A stretch of DNA of 64,000 nucleotides from contig NC_089436.1 of NCBI RefSeq assembly GCF_026210795.1, positions 2,356,001-2,420,000 of the forward strand, read 5' to 3'. Within the stretch, counting starts at the first letter, position 1. Every line of letters begins with the position of its first letter. Positions 37,640-49,540 of the stretch are shown one piece after another. The stretch is from Rhizophagus irregularis (taxonomy: Eukaryota; Glomeromycota; Glomeromycetes; Glomerales; Glomeraceae). Position numbers and translations under genes: made by a program. The notes under the pieces were generated by a model. That model was not told the origin of the DNA, searched no databases, and saw nothing but the letters and a program-made list of their open reading frames with translations.

Positions 37640-38060
37640 AAGCGAATATGTATCTAAAAGTGAAGCATTCTTCGTAATCTATATATAAAAAATTGGAAGA
37701 AGACTTTATCTTTTTAAATATATACTCGGATATATCATCCAAAGTAATTTTCTTCAGAAATATTATATAAAATTATAAAACTGAAGAAGACTACCTTTAT
37801 ATTATTAGTATGTATCCAAATATGTCATTTAAGGTATCCTTCTTCAGAATTTTTATATAAAATAATGGAAAAAGAATACCCTATTACTAGTATGTATCTG
37901 GATAACTGCATAATTTATTATATAAATATTGGCAAAAGTCTCCACTCCATTTTCATCTCAAAGTATATACTTATATATGGCATAAAACCTTCTTTGTAAT
38001 CTATATATAAAAATTAAAAGAAGGCTTTATCTTTTTAGATATGTACTCAAATATAGTATA
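37640..38060. repeat. Diverged tandem repeat of about 100 bp
   Basis: Recurring elements (TATATAAAA, GAAGAAGACTTTATC-type strings, and a TATGTATCCAAATATG-type string) repeat three to four times with many differences. No coding sequence. It lies immediately left of the Tc1/mariner block. Confidence 0.6.
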
Positions 38061-38798
38061 AATGGGCTGGTCATAATAGGATCCTGAACAATATATATAA
38101 ATGTAGGTTTTGAGTTTGATTAGCCAACATATAAAAATTTTTTCTTATGTGAGATTTATTATTGCTTATTTGATAACGTAATTTTAAAATAGTCAGATAT
38201 AATTTGCGTAGTAGAGTATTAAATTATTAATAGTCAGATATATATTTGCGTAGCAGGATAGATTTTTTTAATATATATATAATATAATATATATTTTACA
38301 TTTTTCACATTATCACCGTTTTCAAATTACTGTAAACTGCGGCTTGTCGATCATTTTATAAATAAACCGAAAATGTGTGATTTTTGTAAAACTGTACTAG
38401 TAAAACTTTACGTTTCACATATAAACATATAAATATTTTTTGATCTGCATAACACCTAGCTATTCTTGTATCACTTTTAAGTGTTTTTTCAGTCTTTCGT
38501 TCTATTTTACTGGAAGATTTCTGATGATTCAACACTGGGTATAGTAACGATTTTACACCATATATTGCGAAATCTGCAATTGTATTGTTTATTCAATAGA
38601 AATATTGTACGCAAATGTTATGTAATACAAATAATAAAGTTATAATATTTATATTTTTCTTTTTCTTTTCTCAGATCTCTATTTTGTTTTTCCAGATTTC
38701 TACTAAATCTACATTAGGTATGGTAATAAGTTTTATGATATTGTAATTATTAGTTTATTCAACTAAAATATGTGTCTGGAATATTAGTAGAAAGCCCT

Positions 38799-39922
38799 AT
38801 GCCTACAGAAATTAGCGAAGATTTACATTGGCGTGTTGTGTATCTTTATAATAATGATTTTTCTATCATAGATATTGCTAACACATTGTATGTTAGTAAG
38901 AGCTTTGTGATCAAAATAATAAATTTATATGTAAAATGGGCGTGTGTTACCAGTCCAGTTAAAGGAGTTCCTGGCAGAAGAAAACTATTTAGTAGAAGCT
39001 GAAATGTGTATACTCCAAAATCTTGTAAAAGACAAAGTTGACTGGTATTTAGATGAGTTAGTTTATGAGATGGAAAATCTTACAGGTAAAAGAGTTTCTG
39101 TTTCAGCACTTTGGAGATCACTTTATTATTTAGGAATTACTCGAAAAAAGGTATTGAAATAATCAATTTTAATAAATCAATTAGAAAATTGAAATACTCA
39201 ATAATTATATTTATTTTTTTTACAAAAGTTGCAAAAAGCAGCATATGAAAGAAGTGAACTTATGCGTGCACATTATTTAGATGTAATTGGCGAACATTAT
39301 ACTTCAAATCAGTTGATTTTTCTTGATGAATGTGCTAAGGATGAGAGAAGCTTATCAAGATTATATGGGTATTCTCCTCACAATACACGTGCATGTAAGA
39401 AAGTAGTATTTGTACGAAGAAAGCGATATACAATCTTACCTGCTCTTACATTAGATGGATTTATTACTGTTGATGTATTTGAAGGAGCATGTGATAGAAA
39501 AAGATTTGTTGATTTTGTGCTTAATCAAGTAGTATGTAATATTACGTTTATATAGAACTTTATTTTGTATTTTATTATTTATATTTTATTATTTATAAAA
39601 TTTATTGTCAATATAGGTGCCTGTGATGAATCCATATCCTGGTGATAATAGCGTAATTATAATGGATAATGCTAGAATATATCATGATGCTGAACTTATT
39701 TCATTGATGGAAAGATTAGGATGCCGTGTAGTTTTTCTTCCACCTTATTCTCCTGATTATAACCCAATTGAAACAGCATTTTCAACTATCAAATTATGGA
39801 TTAAACGTAATCATGATTTTATGGAGGTTTGTGATGATTCAATATATGCTTTATTAGTTGCATGTAGTCAAATTACTCCTCAAATGGCACAATCATTTTT
39901 TACATCATCAATTTATTTGTAA
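38799..39922 (+). pseudogene. Tc1/mariner (DDE) transposase with one frameshift
   Basis: The N-terminal helix-turn-helix (EDLHWRVVYLYNNDFSI, IANTLYVSKSFV) leads through GVPGRRK into a frame change near 38990-39003. Then come VDWYLDELVYEMENLTGKR and LWRSLYYLGITRKK. Introns at 39151-39228 and 39532-39616 fit GT-AG and restore the reading. The catalytic residues are present: Asp in IFLDECAKDERSL, Asp in VIIMDNARIYH, and Glu in SPDYNPIETAFS, about 34 residues after the second Asp. The codon at 38772 is GTG, so the start is put at the ATG 38799. Apart from the single frameshift the protein is complete, which suggests a recently inactivated copy. Confidence 0.85.
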
Positions 39923-39967
39923 ACTCAATAACCATATTTTATTATACTTTATTTTTGAATATACACG

Positions 39968-41544
39968 TCAATATTTTTGTGCTTCTTGTCTAATATTTTT
40001 TTGCCACCCAATTTTTACAATACCTAATGTTTTCATTTGTTCATCAGATAAGTCTTTTATAATATTTACAGTTATTGCTTCTTCAAGAAAAGCATTTTCA
40101 AATTGAGAATATTCACCATTACAATTGTATTTTTGATCTAAACTAAAAAGAAATTCATGAATTGAAGGTAATTTGTGATTTGTAGATGTATCTAATTGAT
40201 TAAAAGAAGGATAAGGATATTGAAATGGTGGCATTTGAATAATAATAGGTATAGGTGTATTAGCAGGTGGGACAGCTGATGCAGCAGTAGGTACTGCAGT
40301 AGCAGATGTAGTAGTGGATGCAGTAGCAGGTGCAATTGTGGATATTTGAGTATTATTATTGCTAACTAACACGCCTAATATTGCACTAAATATGGGATAA
40401 GTTGGTGGAACGTCTTCAGTAGTACCTTTATTCATCTATAGTAATAATTAAATTTTGTGAATATCCAAATAAAAATCAATTTTATTGCAGATAACTTACA
40501 ATTTCTCGTGCCCAAAGTTGTAATCTTGCTGGATTAAACTGTAAATGACGATTATCTTGAATATAACATGGTGTTGTATGTAAATTACACTTGTATTTTT
40601 CGCATAATACAGAAATTATTTCTGCTCGTGTTCTTTCTTCTTTTGATAAATCATCATCTCTAATAACACGAGATTTTTTCTTTTTTTTAGTATGTGTTAT
40701 TACCTTTTCTTCCTCAGAAACTGAGCCATCACTTTCAACATCATCAGAATTCTAAAAATTTTAAAAAATTACGTCAAGTTAGAATATTGAATATGTAAAA
40801 TAATAAGAGTAATTGCAATTTCCTTACCTTTAAACGCTTTTCACTTGATTTTGTTTCATTATCTGTAGAATTATCAATCACTACCATCATTCCCATTTTT
40901 TTATTAGCTGTAGTAACTTTCTTATAATCTTCAATAAACTCTTTAAAATCAAGTTCATCTTCTAATTCACTTGAAAGACCACGTGAATTCATTGCTTTAT
41001 ATGATATACTGTAATTTGCTGGTTTGATATTCTCATTTTGAAGTGCTTTTTGTACAAAAGCATTGATCTTTTCCATAACATTGATATATTCAACTGGTTT
41101 AATAATTAGAGTCTTAGAAGTAGAGGTTTTCTTACCCTTTTTTTCAATGCTTACATGTAGTTTGATTTCATCAATACCACATTCTTCAAATAATTCAAGA
41201 GACTCAACGTACACTGCAGCTTTACTTTTCATTTTTTTTTTAGAAATTTTGTCTTTAGTTTTCAACCTTTGATATTTACTATTACATGTAGAACAAAAAG
41301 TAAAAGAAAAAGGCTCATTAAAATTATTATTATATTGAAATTTCGTCTCAGCAGAAGAAAGAAAGTAATTTGCTGTTGGTAAATTTTCGTTTAGAGTATA
41401 TACACGAAAATAAATTTGCTATCCACGTTCTGGTTTGCTTACTCTTGTTGGTTTTATGTTTTTATTACAGTTACAAGGTGAAAAATTAAAGCAAAACAGA
41501 CATTTCTGACACGCGAAGCAAATACCAGGAAGATATTTGTTCAT
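39968..41544 (-). CDS. Transposon-borne protein: Cys-rich N-terminus and C-terminal SAM-like domain
   Basis: Three exons, 41544-40828, 40751-40500 and 40435-39968, sum to 1437 nt (479 codons). The N-terminus is Cys-rich (FACQKCLFCFNFSPCNCNK, later FCSTCNSK), likely a zinc module. A Lys-rich middle and a Ser/Thr/Ala-rich linker follow. The C-terminal 65 residues (FENAFLEEAITVNIIKDLSD, then MKTLGIVKIGWQKNI) have the spacing of a SAM domain. One in-frame TAG occurs after KPERG near 41423; it could be removed by a weak intron (GTGGAT...CAACAG) that keeps frame, or it may inactivate the copy. The gene lies wholly inside the Tc1/mariner TIRs. Function is unknown; a regulator or cofactor of the transposase is a guess. 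Confidence 0.55.
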
Positions 41545-41551
41545 TTTAATA

Positions 41552-42473
41552 TTTAATTCATGATCCGTCTCCGAACCAGTGAAAACTACTAATAAATTTC
41601 AGGGAACTGGTTTTACAAATTAATTATAACTTAAATGGCTTTTGAGCTGATTTTCCCAGAATTTTTTTTTTTTAAGTGTTATATAATAATGTTCTGGGTA
41701 TATTGAATGATAAATTTGCATTGTCAAATATTAATATCACAAGTTTGATCAACATATACTTGCCATTTAAGGCTACATTGTTATACAAATTGGCGATATT
41801 GCCTAAAAAGTAACCAGCCAAATTTGTATTACAACCCGGCTGAAAAATAGTGTAACCAATTGCTTAAAACTGAGGGAATCAGAATCCATCAAAAATTTTT
41901 ACATTGAACGATTAGTTAAAAAATTTTTTCTTTAGCGACGCTAGATTCCGGCCTTTAAAAATGCCATAATTATTCAATACAAGAGGTGTGACAATCACAA
42001 AATTGATATTTTTTTATTAAAATGTTATTTATTTGCTGGTAAATAATTTATTTAAAGGTTATAAATAAGAAAAAACAAAAAAAAAGTATTAAAATTATTT
42101 ATTTCTATTAAACACAGGTCGTACTATATTTTGCTTATATTGAGTGGTGTATCTAGTAATTTTGCAGTTCTTCTTAAAGATGTTAGCCTTAATTATTTTT
42201 TAAAAAATTTTGAATTACGGCTATAAGATTTTTATAGCCTTAATTAATTACGGCATATAAAAATTTTGTATTACGACACTTTTTTGAATTATGGCTAACA
42301 TCTTTAGTTCTTCTAAACTACTTTTCTCTAATAATTTGTAAGTTCATTTCACATTTCCTGCGTGCTATATCTCTTGCTCTTATCTGAATTTCCCACTAAA
42401 TTAATTTGCAAAATAATTCCCCAAAATGTATTAGTAGATTTCACTGGTTTGGAGACGGATCACGAATTAATTT
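41552..42473. mobile_element. Nested TIR element in the 5' flank of the SAM-protein gene
   Basis: About 920 bp with inverted ends of roughly 45 bp around TGATCCGTCTCC[A/G]AACCAGTGAAA (left near 41561, right near 42461). There is no coding sequence. It starts just above the ATG of the SAM-like gene and so may have separated it from its promoter. The target duplication is not clear. Confidence 0.6.
42175..42305. repeat. Small palindrome
   Basis: AAGATGTTAGCC near the left end and GGCTAACATCTT near the right end enclose about 105 bp that are themselves partly self-complementary. It is a short foldback inside the nested element. Confidence 0.5.
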
Positions 42474-42628
42474 ATCACGCGTATGGCATACTGCGCCATT
42501 TATAGTGATATAGGTAATACGAATTAAAAATCAATTTTATTGGCTATTTGCTGTTTTCGCAATTTTTGATAATTTATTTATAAAATGATTGACAAGCCGC
42601 AGTTTACAGTAATTCAAAAACGGCGATA

Positions 42629-43796
42629 AAAAACCCTAATAAAATATGTAAACAGTTACTATTTTTAATACAAAGATTAAGTTAATTGTATATGTAATAC
42701 AGAAAACATTTTTAGACGTGATTGTGTAACATGTTTTTGATAAAACAAATATGTGTTCACGTAACATTAAAATTATAAATCATATACGCGTTCATGTAAC
42801 ATTTAAAAAATATATATTAAAAATGAGAGCAAGAAAAATAAGTGTTTTTCTGTTTTTTTATAATTTTACACTATAATTTTTGTAATAATTAATAAAAGTT
42901 ATTTCATTTTTACTTAGAAAATTTTTAAAAATATTTTTTTTGATAAATTTTACAGTAAATTTTAAAAATAAAAATTCTGCGTATTGGTGGTGTTACGAAA
43001 AACATGAATAAATTCATAAATAAAAAGGTTTTGGATGTTTCCTTTGAATTATACTCTGAAGTCACAGAACAGATATACGAAAATATTAATAAGAAACATT
43101 TATAAGTTGTAATATTACAAAAAAGTAATAATAGCTTTATCCATGCATTATTTCAAAAATTTTTGTTTTTTTAGTTTTTTTTTATATACATATTTTATAA
43201 AAAAAATTATATATTAATATATATATGTCATAAAATAAGTTGCTTAGCAGTGTAAAAAATTTATGGGTTGGATAAAAGTTTGTTTAGCAGACATGAAAAA
43301 TATTTGCTTATTAACTTAGTAAATTTTAAATTTTTCATCTGACCTACTATATATATATTGTTTGGGATCCTGTCATAATAATACATAACGCATCTCTAAC
43401 CTTAAACGCAAAATTGTCATATATGTACTGGCAACAAATAGGCAATAGTTGCTTTAGTTATAAGGTACGCATTTCTGATAAATAAATGGACTGGCCATAG
43501 TAATACTTATCAGAACCCTAATCCTTTAACTAACTGACTTTCAAAAGTTATTTAAAAGTTACTTGAAAAATGTAAGCAGTAAGACGTAGTAAAATTTCAT
43601 TTAATTTTGGTCAATACTATTCTATAATTTTGGCCAGAACTTTAGGATTGATAAAGTCTTTCTAGTTACCTGCCAGTTTTATGACAGTTTCAGAAGAGTT
43701 CTAAAAGAGTTTCAGGTACTACCAAATCACTACTATAACACCAACTTGAAACTATAAATTATGTATTTAAAGATTGGCCAGAAATTATACCATAGT
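42629..43796. other. Repeat-derived spacer right of the Tc1/mariner element
   Basis: AT-rich; no gene. It includes the outer inverted-repeat candidate at 43342-43380 and, near 43485, a GGACTGGCCATAGTAATA string resembling GGGCTGGTCATAATAGG at 38064, so several related element ends seem to overlap here. Confidence 0.45.
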
Positions 43797-45403
43797 TAAA
43801 GCTCTGAATGGTTTTAATTTGAACTGAAAACTGATCCAAAACTGACCAAAAATTCAATTTAGTTCTCAGTTCAGTTTTGGAATTGGAATCATTTGGTTCA
43901 GTTCAGTTCTATTTTATTTTAAGAAAAAAATGTGAAAATCAAAATAATTTGGCAACCAGTGATCATATAAAGATGAATAATAGCTCATTAGAATCGTTCT
44001 ATCGAAATATATCGAATGGTGGTAATATTATTTCTTTAGTCTTGATATATCACGAGATAATTAATGTTAAACAATTTTTAAGAAACTAGCGCTAAAATCA
44101 TATCTATTGATCCTAGAGAAATAATCTTGACATCATTTGATAGGTCTTAATGAGACAAATCTAATGAGCCTTTTTTCATTTTTTTATAATTACTACATAA
44201 TAAGTTATCTTAATTTTCGCATTTTTTTAAATTTTTGAACATCAAAAAAATAAAAATTCTGATCTAAGATATAACCCATCATCTACTGATTGCATTAAAA
44301 TGATCTTTAACTCATTAGAATCGTCTCAATAAGACGAATTGAATGATGGTAAAATCATGTCTCTAGTATTGGTATATCACAAGATAAATCATGCTAAACA
44401 GTTTTAAAAATCAGCATTAAAAAGGTATTTATCAATGCTAGAAATATGATCTTACTGTCATTCAATTCATCTCATTGAAACAGTTTTAATGAGCTAAAGA
44501 TCATTCTAATGCAATCAGTAGAGAATGGGTTATATCTAGGGATGTAAAATTACTGTAATTTATAAAATTTATTGTTACGTTATGGTAATTTTCTATAAGT
44601 TACGTAACTTACGTTACATTATGTTATTGTAACATAAAATTTTTTTTTTAATCAAAATCTGAAGAAACAATAAATCCCAATAAAAAAATGATATAAATAT
44701 AAATATAAATACTGTAATTCTGAATGAACAAAAATACGACAAGATTGCAGGAATATGTTAAACTTGTATGATAAGATCATAAAAATAGTTGAATCCGAAA
44801 CTGTAAAACATGATAATAGGCTACTTTTTATTTGTTAATGTTCGTTATAAATTATAAACTTGGCCAAGATTAAGGTAATACTGGCTGAATTATCTTAATT
44901 CTGGTAAACATATCAATACATATCAATGTAATGTTACATTCAGTCCATGTAACTTACAGTGTAAGTTACGTAATGTAACGTAACATAATGTAACGATTAG
45001 CATCCCTAGTTATATCTTAGATCAGAATTTTTATTTTTTGACATTTGAAAATTTAAAAAAATGCAAAAATTAGGATAACTCGTTATGTAGTGATCATAAA
45101 AAATGAAAAAAGGCTTATTAGATTCGTCTCATTAAAACCTATCGAATGATGCTAAGATCATTTCTTTAGGATCAATAAATACAATTCTAGTGCTAGTTTC
45201 TTAAAAATTGTTTAGTGTTGATTATCTTGATTATCTTGTGATATATCGAGACTAAAGAAATAATATTACCAGTTACCACCATTTGACATACCTTAATAAG
45301 GTGATTCTAATGAGCTATTGCTCATCTTTATATGATCACTGGTTGCTGAGTTATTCCTATTTTTACATTTTTTAAATACCGAACTGACCTATTTGGAGCT
45401 TTA
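43797..45403. mobile_element. hAT-type foldback element, interrupted by a nested MITE
   Basis: A 1607-bp inverted repeat with ends TAAAGCTC...GAGCTTTA and 8-bp flanks ACCATAGT (43789-43796) and ACCATAAT (45404-45411), one mismatch. The arms carry the GGTTCAGTT-type subterminal string and repeated forward and reverse copies of a module with CTCATTAGAATCGTCTC and GGTGGTAA. A separate MITE occupies 44537-45008. More diverged than its relative at 48287, so older. Non-coding; the 70-codon frame at 43877 is chance. Confidence 0.8.
44537..45008. mobile_element. Nested hAT-type MITE
   Basis: A 472-bp unit with ends TAGGGATG and CATCCCTA, flanked by identical GTTATATC 8-mers (44529-44536 and 45009-45016). 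Subterminal GTTACGTAAC-type strings recur at both ends. It inserted into the loop of the foldback element, so it is younger than it. Confidence 0.88.
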
Positions 45404-45839
45404 ACCATAATGCTAGCCAAATTTAAATATGGATTTACTATAAATTACTGCACCACCTGACACGATCATGCATTTCATCCATATTTACTAACTAATAGGT
45501 TATGGAAAGGAAAGCAGATTCTATTTTTAGAACCTATTAATTAGTAGATTATGGTATTCTAGGCTATATTAATTAATAAATTATGATGTTCTAAAACATA
45601 TTAATTAATAGATTACAAGCCCAATGTGGGTATGCTTTATTGATATAATTCCATTTTTGTAACGCAAGAATATTAAAGCAGAAACAAGTCATGTGAATTT
45701 TGGTCAATAAAAAATTTATTATATAAACGCAATGAGAGATAACAGACAAACTTCAATAGCAAATATCATTCAGTAGTTGCAATCATTAAAAAATTACTCA
45801 TATTATCATTATTTGCGACACTCTCCCATGTTAAACCAA

Positions 45840-47703
45840 TTAATGAAAGCATCCTGACGGTGAATCATCATAATCAGAATCATTGTAATCATGATACATG
45901 AGTGGATTTATGAAACGTGAGTTTTTTCCTGCGAGTTTTTTTGGTGAACTCTTCGCATCACCTATATGACTCTTCAATATTGAAGAATGGGAATGTAAAA
46001 CTGAATTCCGGCGATGTGACTTTTTGAGTTCCTCAAGTATCTTGAGGGTATCATCTAATCCCCTCTAAGCAAAAAAGATAATTATTAGAATAAAATGTTT
46101 CAATACTAATTTAATTCAAAGAATTACTTACTCTAAGATTTCGCAAAATCCTAAGTGCATTCACCAATTCATGATGGTCTTCCCAACTAATTGGGAGCCG
46201 AAAAGCACCAATGAGAAACATTCGGTAGGATTTTGAAACGGGTAAATCCATACCCCAAATTTGCACCTCAAGTCCTATATACAAAGATAATTTATTTAAC
46301 AAGAAAAAAAATAAAGACCCAGCTTATATATTAACTTACCGTGTATATGAAAAAACCACGAGCGTAGACGTCTAAAAATTTTGTAGTCACCACGATTGTA
46401 TTTTCTAACTATATCATTTAGAAGATCGCGACAGCCCCAATATCCTTTCACATGGTCTTTTAAGTATCTTGGCAAATCCGAGGTTAAGTAACCACCAGAC
46501 AGCTCCACCATGCCTATTTCAAGGCTTTCTTCATCGGGGGAATGAAATGAACCATCTACTTTCATACCTAGAGGCTTGTCATCGTCAGGTTTTAGATTAC
46601 ATCGTAATAATCTCTGATTTGCACTAGCCTTTAGATAAATTTCGCCTCTATTTTGAAAAAGAGATAATCACATTTTTAATACTGTAAAGAAGAACGAAAT
46701 ATTAATTTGGTGTTTGATTCAAAAAACGTACGGCACATATATAACGCGGTCAGTTGTGTTAGTAAGGTACTGCAACATTGGATGAATCATTAGTGAACCC
46801 AGGAGTGCTTCATTTTTATTTTTGCTGTGGAAAGCCGACGCAGGGTTAAATACATTTTTCGTGCTTCAAATTAAATTTGTTAATTAAATAGTGAAATAAA
46901 AAAAAATAAACAGTACTATTTTTGCAGAAATCTATACTCACAACCATAAAAAGACATCCGTTACAAATTCCATTTCCTTATCGATCTCATTTTTAAACTT
47001 GGCTTTACAAACACATTGCATTAATGAGTTCTATTGTTAATTAGCAAATGTAAATAACATTATCATTAAAGGTAAAGATTAATTTGTACTTACAGTCTCT
47101 AATAATTCTTTAACGAGGTTTTCTACATTAGAAGTCAGTTTATAATTCGGATATTCAATGCTAGTTTGTAAATAATTCCAATCTTTTTGTTCAATCCACT
47201 CTGATTTACGAATCTTTGAACCAATACGTATGATACCAAGACATGACGGGCTACATATAAATGCAAAAATTAATATGTTGGATCAAGACATGAAGAAAAA
47301 AAATGAAGATTATAAAACTTACTGTGACTTATGCAGATTTTCAGGTCTACGAATTACTTCATCAATCGGGTTTCCAGAAGGCAATAGCCAAATATCATCT
47401 AGACTGTCTTGATCAGGGTACTTTGAGTGATTTTGTACAGGTATCTGTTGCTCCAATAAGTCGGACTCAATATTTGGATCTATATCATGATTATAATCTA
47501 TTTCATCATCTGTCTCCAATGAAATCATAGAGTTTTCTGAAGTTGACTGCATTCGATTTTCCTTGCAACCGTCCATGTTTTCTGCTCTATCAGCGGTTTT
47601 TATCTGTGCGCACATCCACAAGGTAAGAAAAGGGCTATGTAACAAATTTAGAAAGGACCTTTATCGAACTCACCTTTTTTAGCGGAGACTCAATATTTGG
47701 CAT
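45840..47703 (-). CDS. Intact eight-exon gene of an unrecognised fungal family
   Basis: Exons 47703-47674, 47603-47323, 47250-47094, 47030-46942, 46863-46732, 46647-46340, 46274-46132 and 46064-45840 sum to 1365 nt (454 aa) with all phases agreeing and no stop. The N-terminal part is acidic; SLDDIWLLPSGNPIDEV and RIGSKIRKSEWIEQKDW follow. The best conserved-looking block is MKVDGSFHS...LEIGMVELSGGY, then RRLRSWFFHIHG and VQIWGMDLPVSKSYR. The tail has YNDSDYDDSPSGCFH. The spacing D-(about 14)-E-(4)-E with beta-like strands recalls a nuclease fold, but the usual Lys is missing and I do not assert it. A MITE abuts the 5' end, so the start (first ATG in frame) is the least sure part. Confidence 0.7.
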
Positions 47704-47740
47704 TTCCTCCTCTTCAACTGATTTCCCAGGTTTTTCGTGA

Positions 47741-48205
47741 CAGTTGTGATGCACATCTGAAATGTGTATCAGGTTGACGGCGCAGTGTGGCGCAGCGATT
47801 TTTTCCAAAAAAATTAAATTGCAATTTTTTTTATTTAAAATAAAATCTTTAAATTACTACACTAGATGTATTTTCGTCCGCTCTGCAAATTTACTTAGAG
47901 AATATATGGGTGGTTTAGAAGGCCATTTTCGAGTTATTTAACAAAAACTGTTTTTTCGACAAATCCAATTTTGGAAATGATCGGCAAAGACAATAAAATC
48001 AGTTGTTATATACTAAAGTCAAAATCTACTTCCAAAACCTCCTTCCATTTATAAGTGAATTTTGTAAAACAGATGAAAATACATTTAGTGTGTAAATTTG
48101 AAAATATTACATTAAAAAGAAAATCTTTAACTTATTTTTTTTTGAAATTACTGCGCCACACTGCGCCGTCAACCTGACACACATTTCAGACGTGCATCAC
48201 ACTGA
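47741..48205. mobile_element. MITE with about 60-bp inverted ends, 5' of the 454-aa gene
   Basis: The two ends share CAGT[T]GTGATGCAC followed by TCTGAAATGTGT and CAGGTTGACGGCGCAGTG in inverse orientation (left near 47741-47800, right near 48146-48205). The interior is AT-rich and non-coding. No clear target duplication. It lies 38 bp above the proposed ATG of the neighbouring minus-strand gene and may supply or disrupt its leader. Confidence 0.75.
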
Positions 48206-48286
48206 TGTAGGGATGTTAATTAAACTCAGTTTGAAACAGGTTTATGCTCAAACTAATATAGTTAGTTAGAAACTAGCGGATAGGAC

Positions 48287-49484
48287 TAAAGCTCCGAACA
48301 GTTCCAGTTTGAACCGGGAACCGATCCGGAACCAGCAAAAAATTCGGTTCGGTTTTCGGTTCAGTTTTGGACTTGGAACCGTCCGGTTCGGTTCAGTTCT
48401 ATCCGAAATTAAGAAAAAATGCAAAAAAACGAATATACAACTATCCAGTGATCGTACAAGGACGAGCCATAGCTCGTTGGAATCCTCTCATCGAGACGCG
48501 TCGAATGGTGGTAAAATCAAGTCTCTAGCATCGATAGATCACGAGATAGCACATGGTGAGTGTTTCTTAAAAAATTTGCATTAGAAAACGATCCATTGAT
48601 GCTAGAGACATGAATTTACCACCATTCGACGCATCTCGACGAGACGAATCTAATGAGATATAATTTGTCTTTTTACAATCACTGGATGGTCGTGTATTCG
48701 TTTTTTCACATTTTTTTTAAATTTTCAAACGTCAAAAATTAAAATTCCGATACAAGCGATTAAACGCCATCTATTGATCACACAAAGACGAATTTTAGCT
48801 CATTGGATTCGTCTCACTGCGACGAGTCGAATGGTGGTAAAATGATGTCACTAGCATCGATAGATCGTTTTCTAATGCGAATTGTTTAAGAAACACTCAC
48901 CATGGGCTATCTCACGATCTATCGATGCTAGAGACTTGATTTTACCACCATTAGACTCGTCTCAGTGAGACGAATCCAATGAGCTAAAATTCATCTTTGT
49001 GTGATCAATATATGGCGTTTAATCGCTTGTATCGGAATTTTAATTTTTGACGTTCAAAAATTTAAAAAAAAATGCGAAAAAATGAATACACGACCATCCA
49101 GTGATTGCAAAAAGACGAATTATAGCTCATTAGATTCGTCTCGTTGAGATGCGTCGAATGGTGGTAAATTCATGTCTCTAGCATCAATGGATCGTTTTCT
49201 AATACAAATTTTTTAAGAAACACTCACCATGGGCTATCTCGTGATGTATCGATGTTAGAGACTTGATTTTACCACCATTCGACGCGTCTCGATGAGAGGA
49301 TTCCAACGAGCTATGGCTCGTCCTTGTACGATCACTGGATGGTCGTGTATTCATTTTTTCGCATTTTTCTTAATTTCAGATAGAACTGAACCGAACCGGA
49401 CGGTTCCGGTTCGGTTCCATTTCGGTTTTTGGTTCTACCCGAACCGCAAAAAAACCGAACCGAACTGACCCGTTTGGAACTTTA
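48287..49484. mobile_element. 1.2-kb hAT-type foldback palindrome
   Basis: Nearly the whole 1198 bp is one inverted repeat (arms about 600 bp, centre near 48888, arms visibly very alike). It begins TAAAGCTCC and ends with the inverse, flanked by the identical 8-mer GATAGGAC (48279-48286 and 49485-49492), as in hAT elements. Each arm holds alternating forward and inverted copies of a module with CTCATTGGATTCGTCTC, TCGAATGGTGGTAAAAT and TCTCTAGCATCGATAGATC. Subterminal runs of GGTTCGGTT occur at both ends. No coding capacity. A transcript would form a very long hairpin. Confidence 0.88.
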
Positions 49485-49540
49485 GATAGGACGGAGCTTT
49501 ATACCCTGTGCGTTTATATCTCATAGTACTTAGGTGGAAA

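Larger units (their letters stand above)
38312..42628. mobile_element. Tc1/mariner element carrying two opposed genes
   Basis: About 4.3 kb bounded by 55-bp inverted repeats at 38312-38366 and 42573-42628 (core TACTGTAAACTGCGGCTTGTC, only a few mismatches). It contains a plus-strand Tc1/mariner transposase and a minus-strand gene for a Cys-rich, SAM-like protein. The two genes face each other, with 45 bp between their stops. A second TIR-bearing insertion sits at 41552-42473, inside the element and upstream of the minus gene. A looser outer pair, 38064-38107 and 43342-43380 (AGGATCC...AACAATATATATA), may mark the true ends or an older host element; I cannot decide. Confidence 0.7.

Noticed and set aside
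48309-48584. 91-codon Arg/Phe/Gly-rich frame in the foldback
   Set aside because: It comes from the GGTTCGGTT-type subterminal repeats and occurs mirrored in the other arm; no protein signal.
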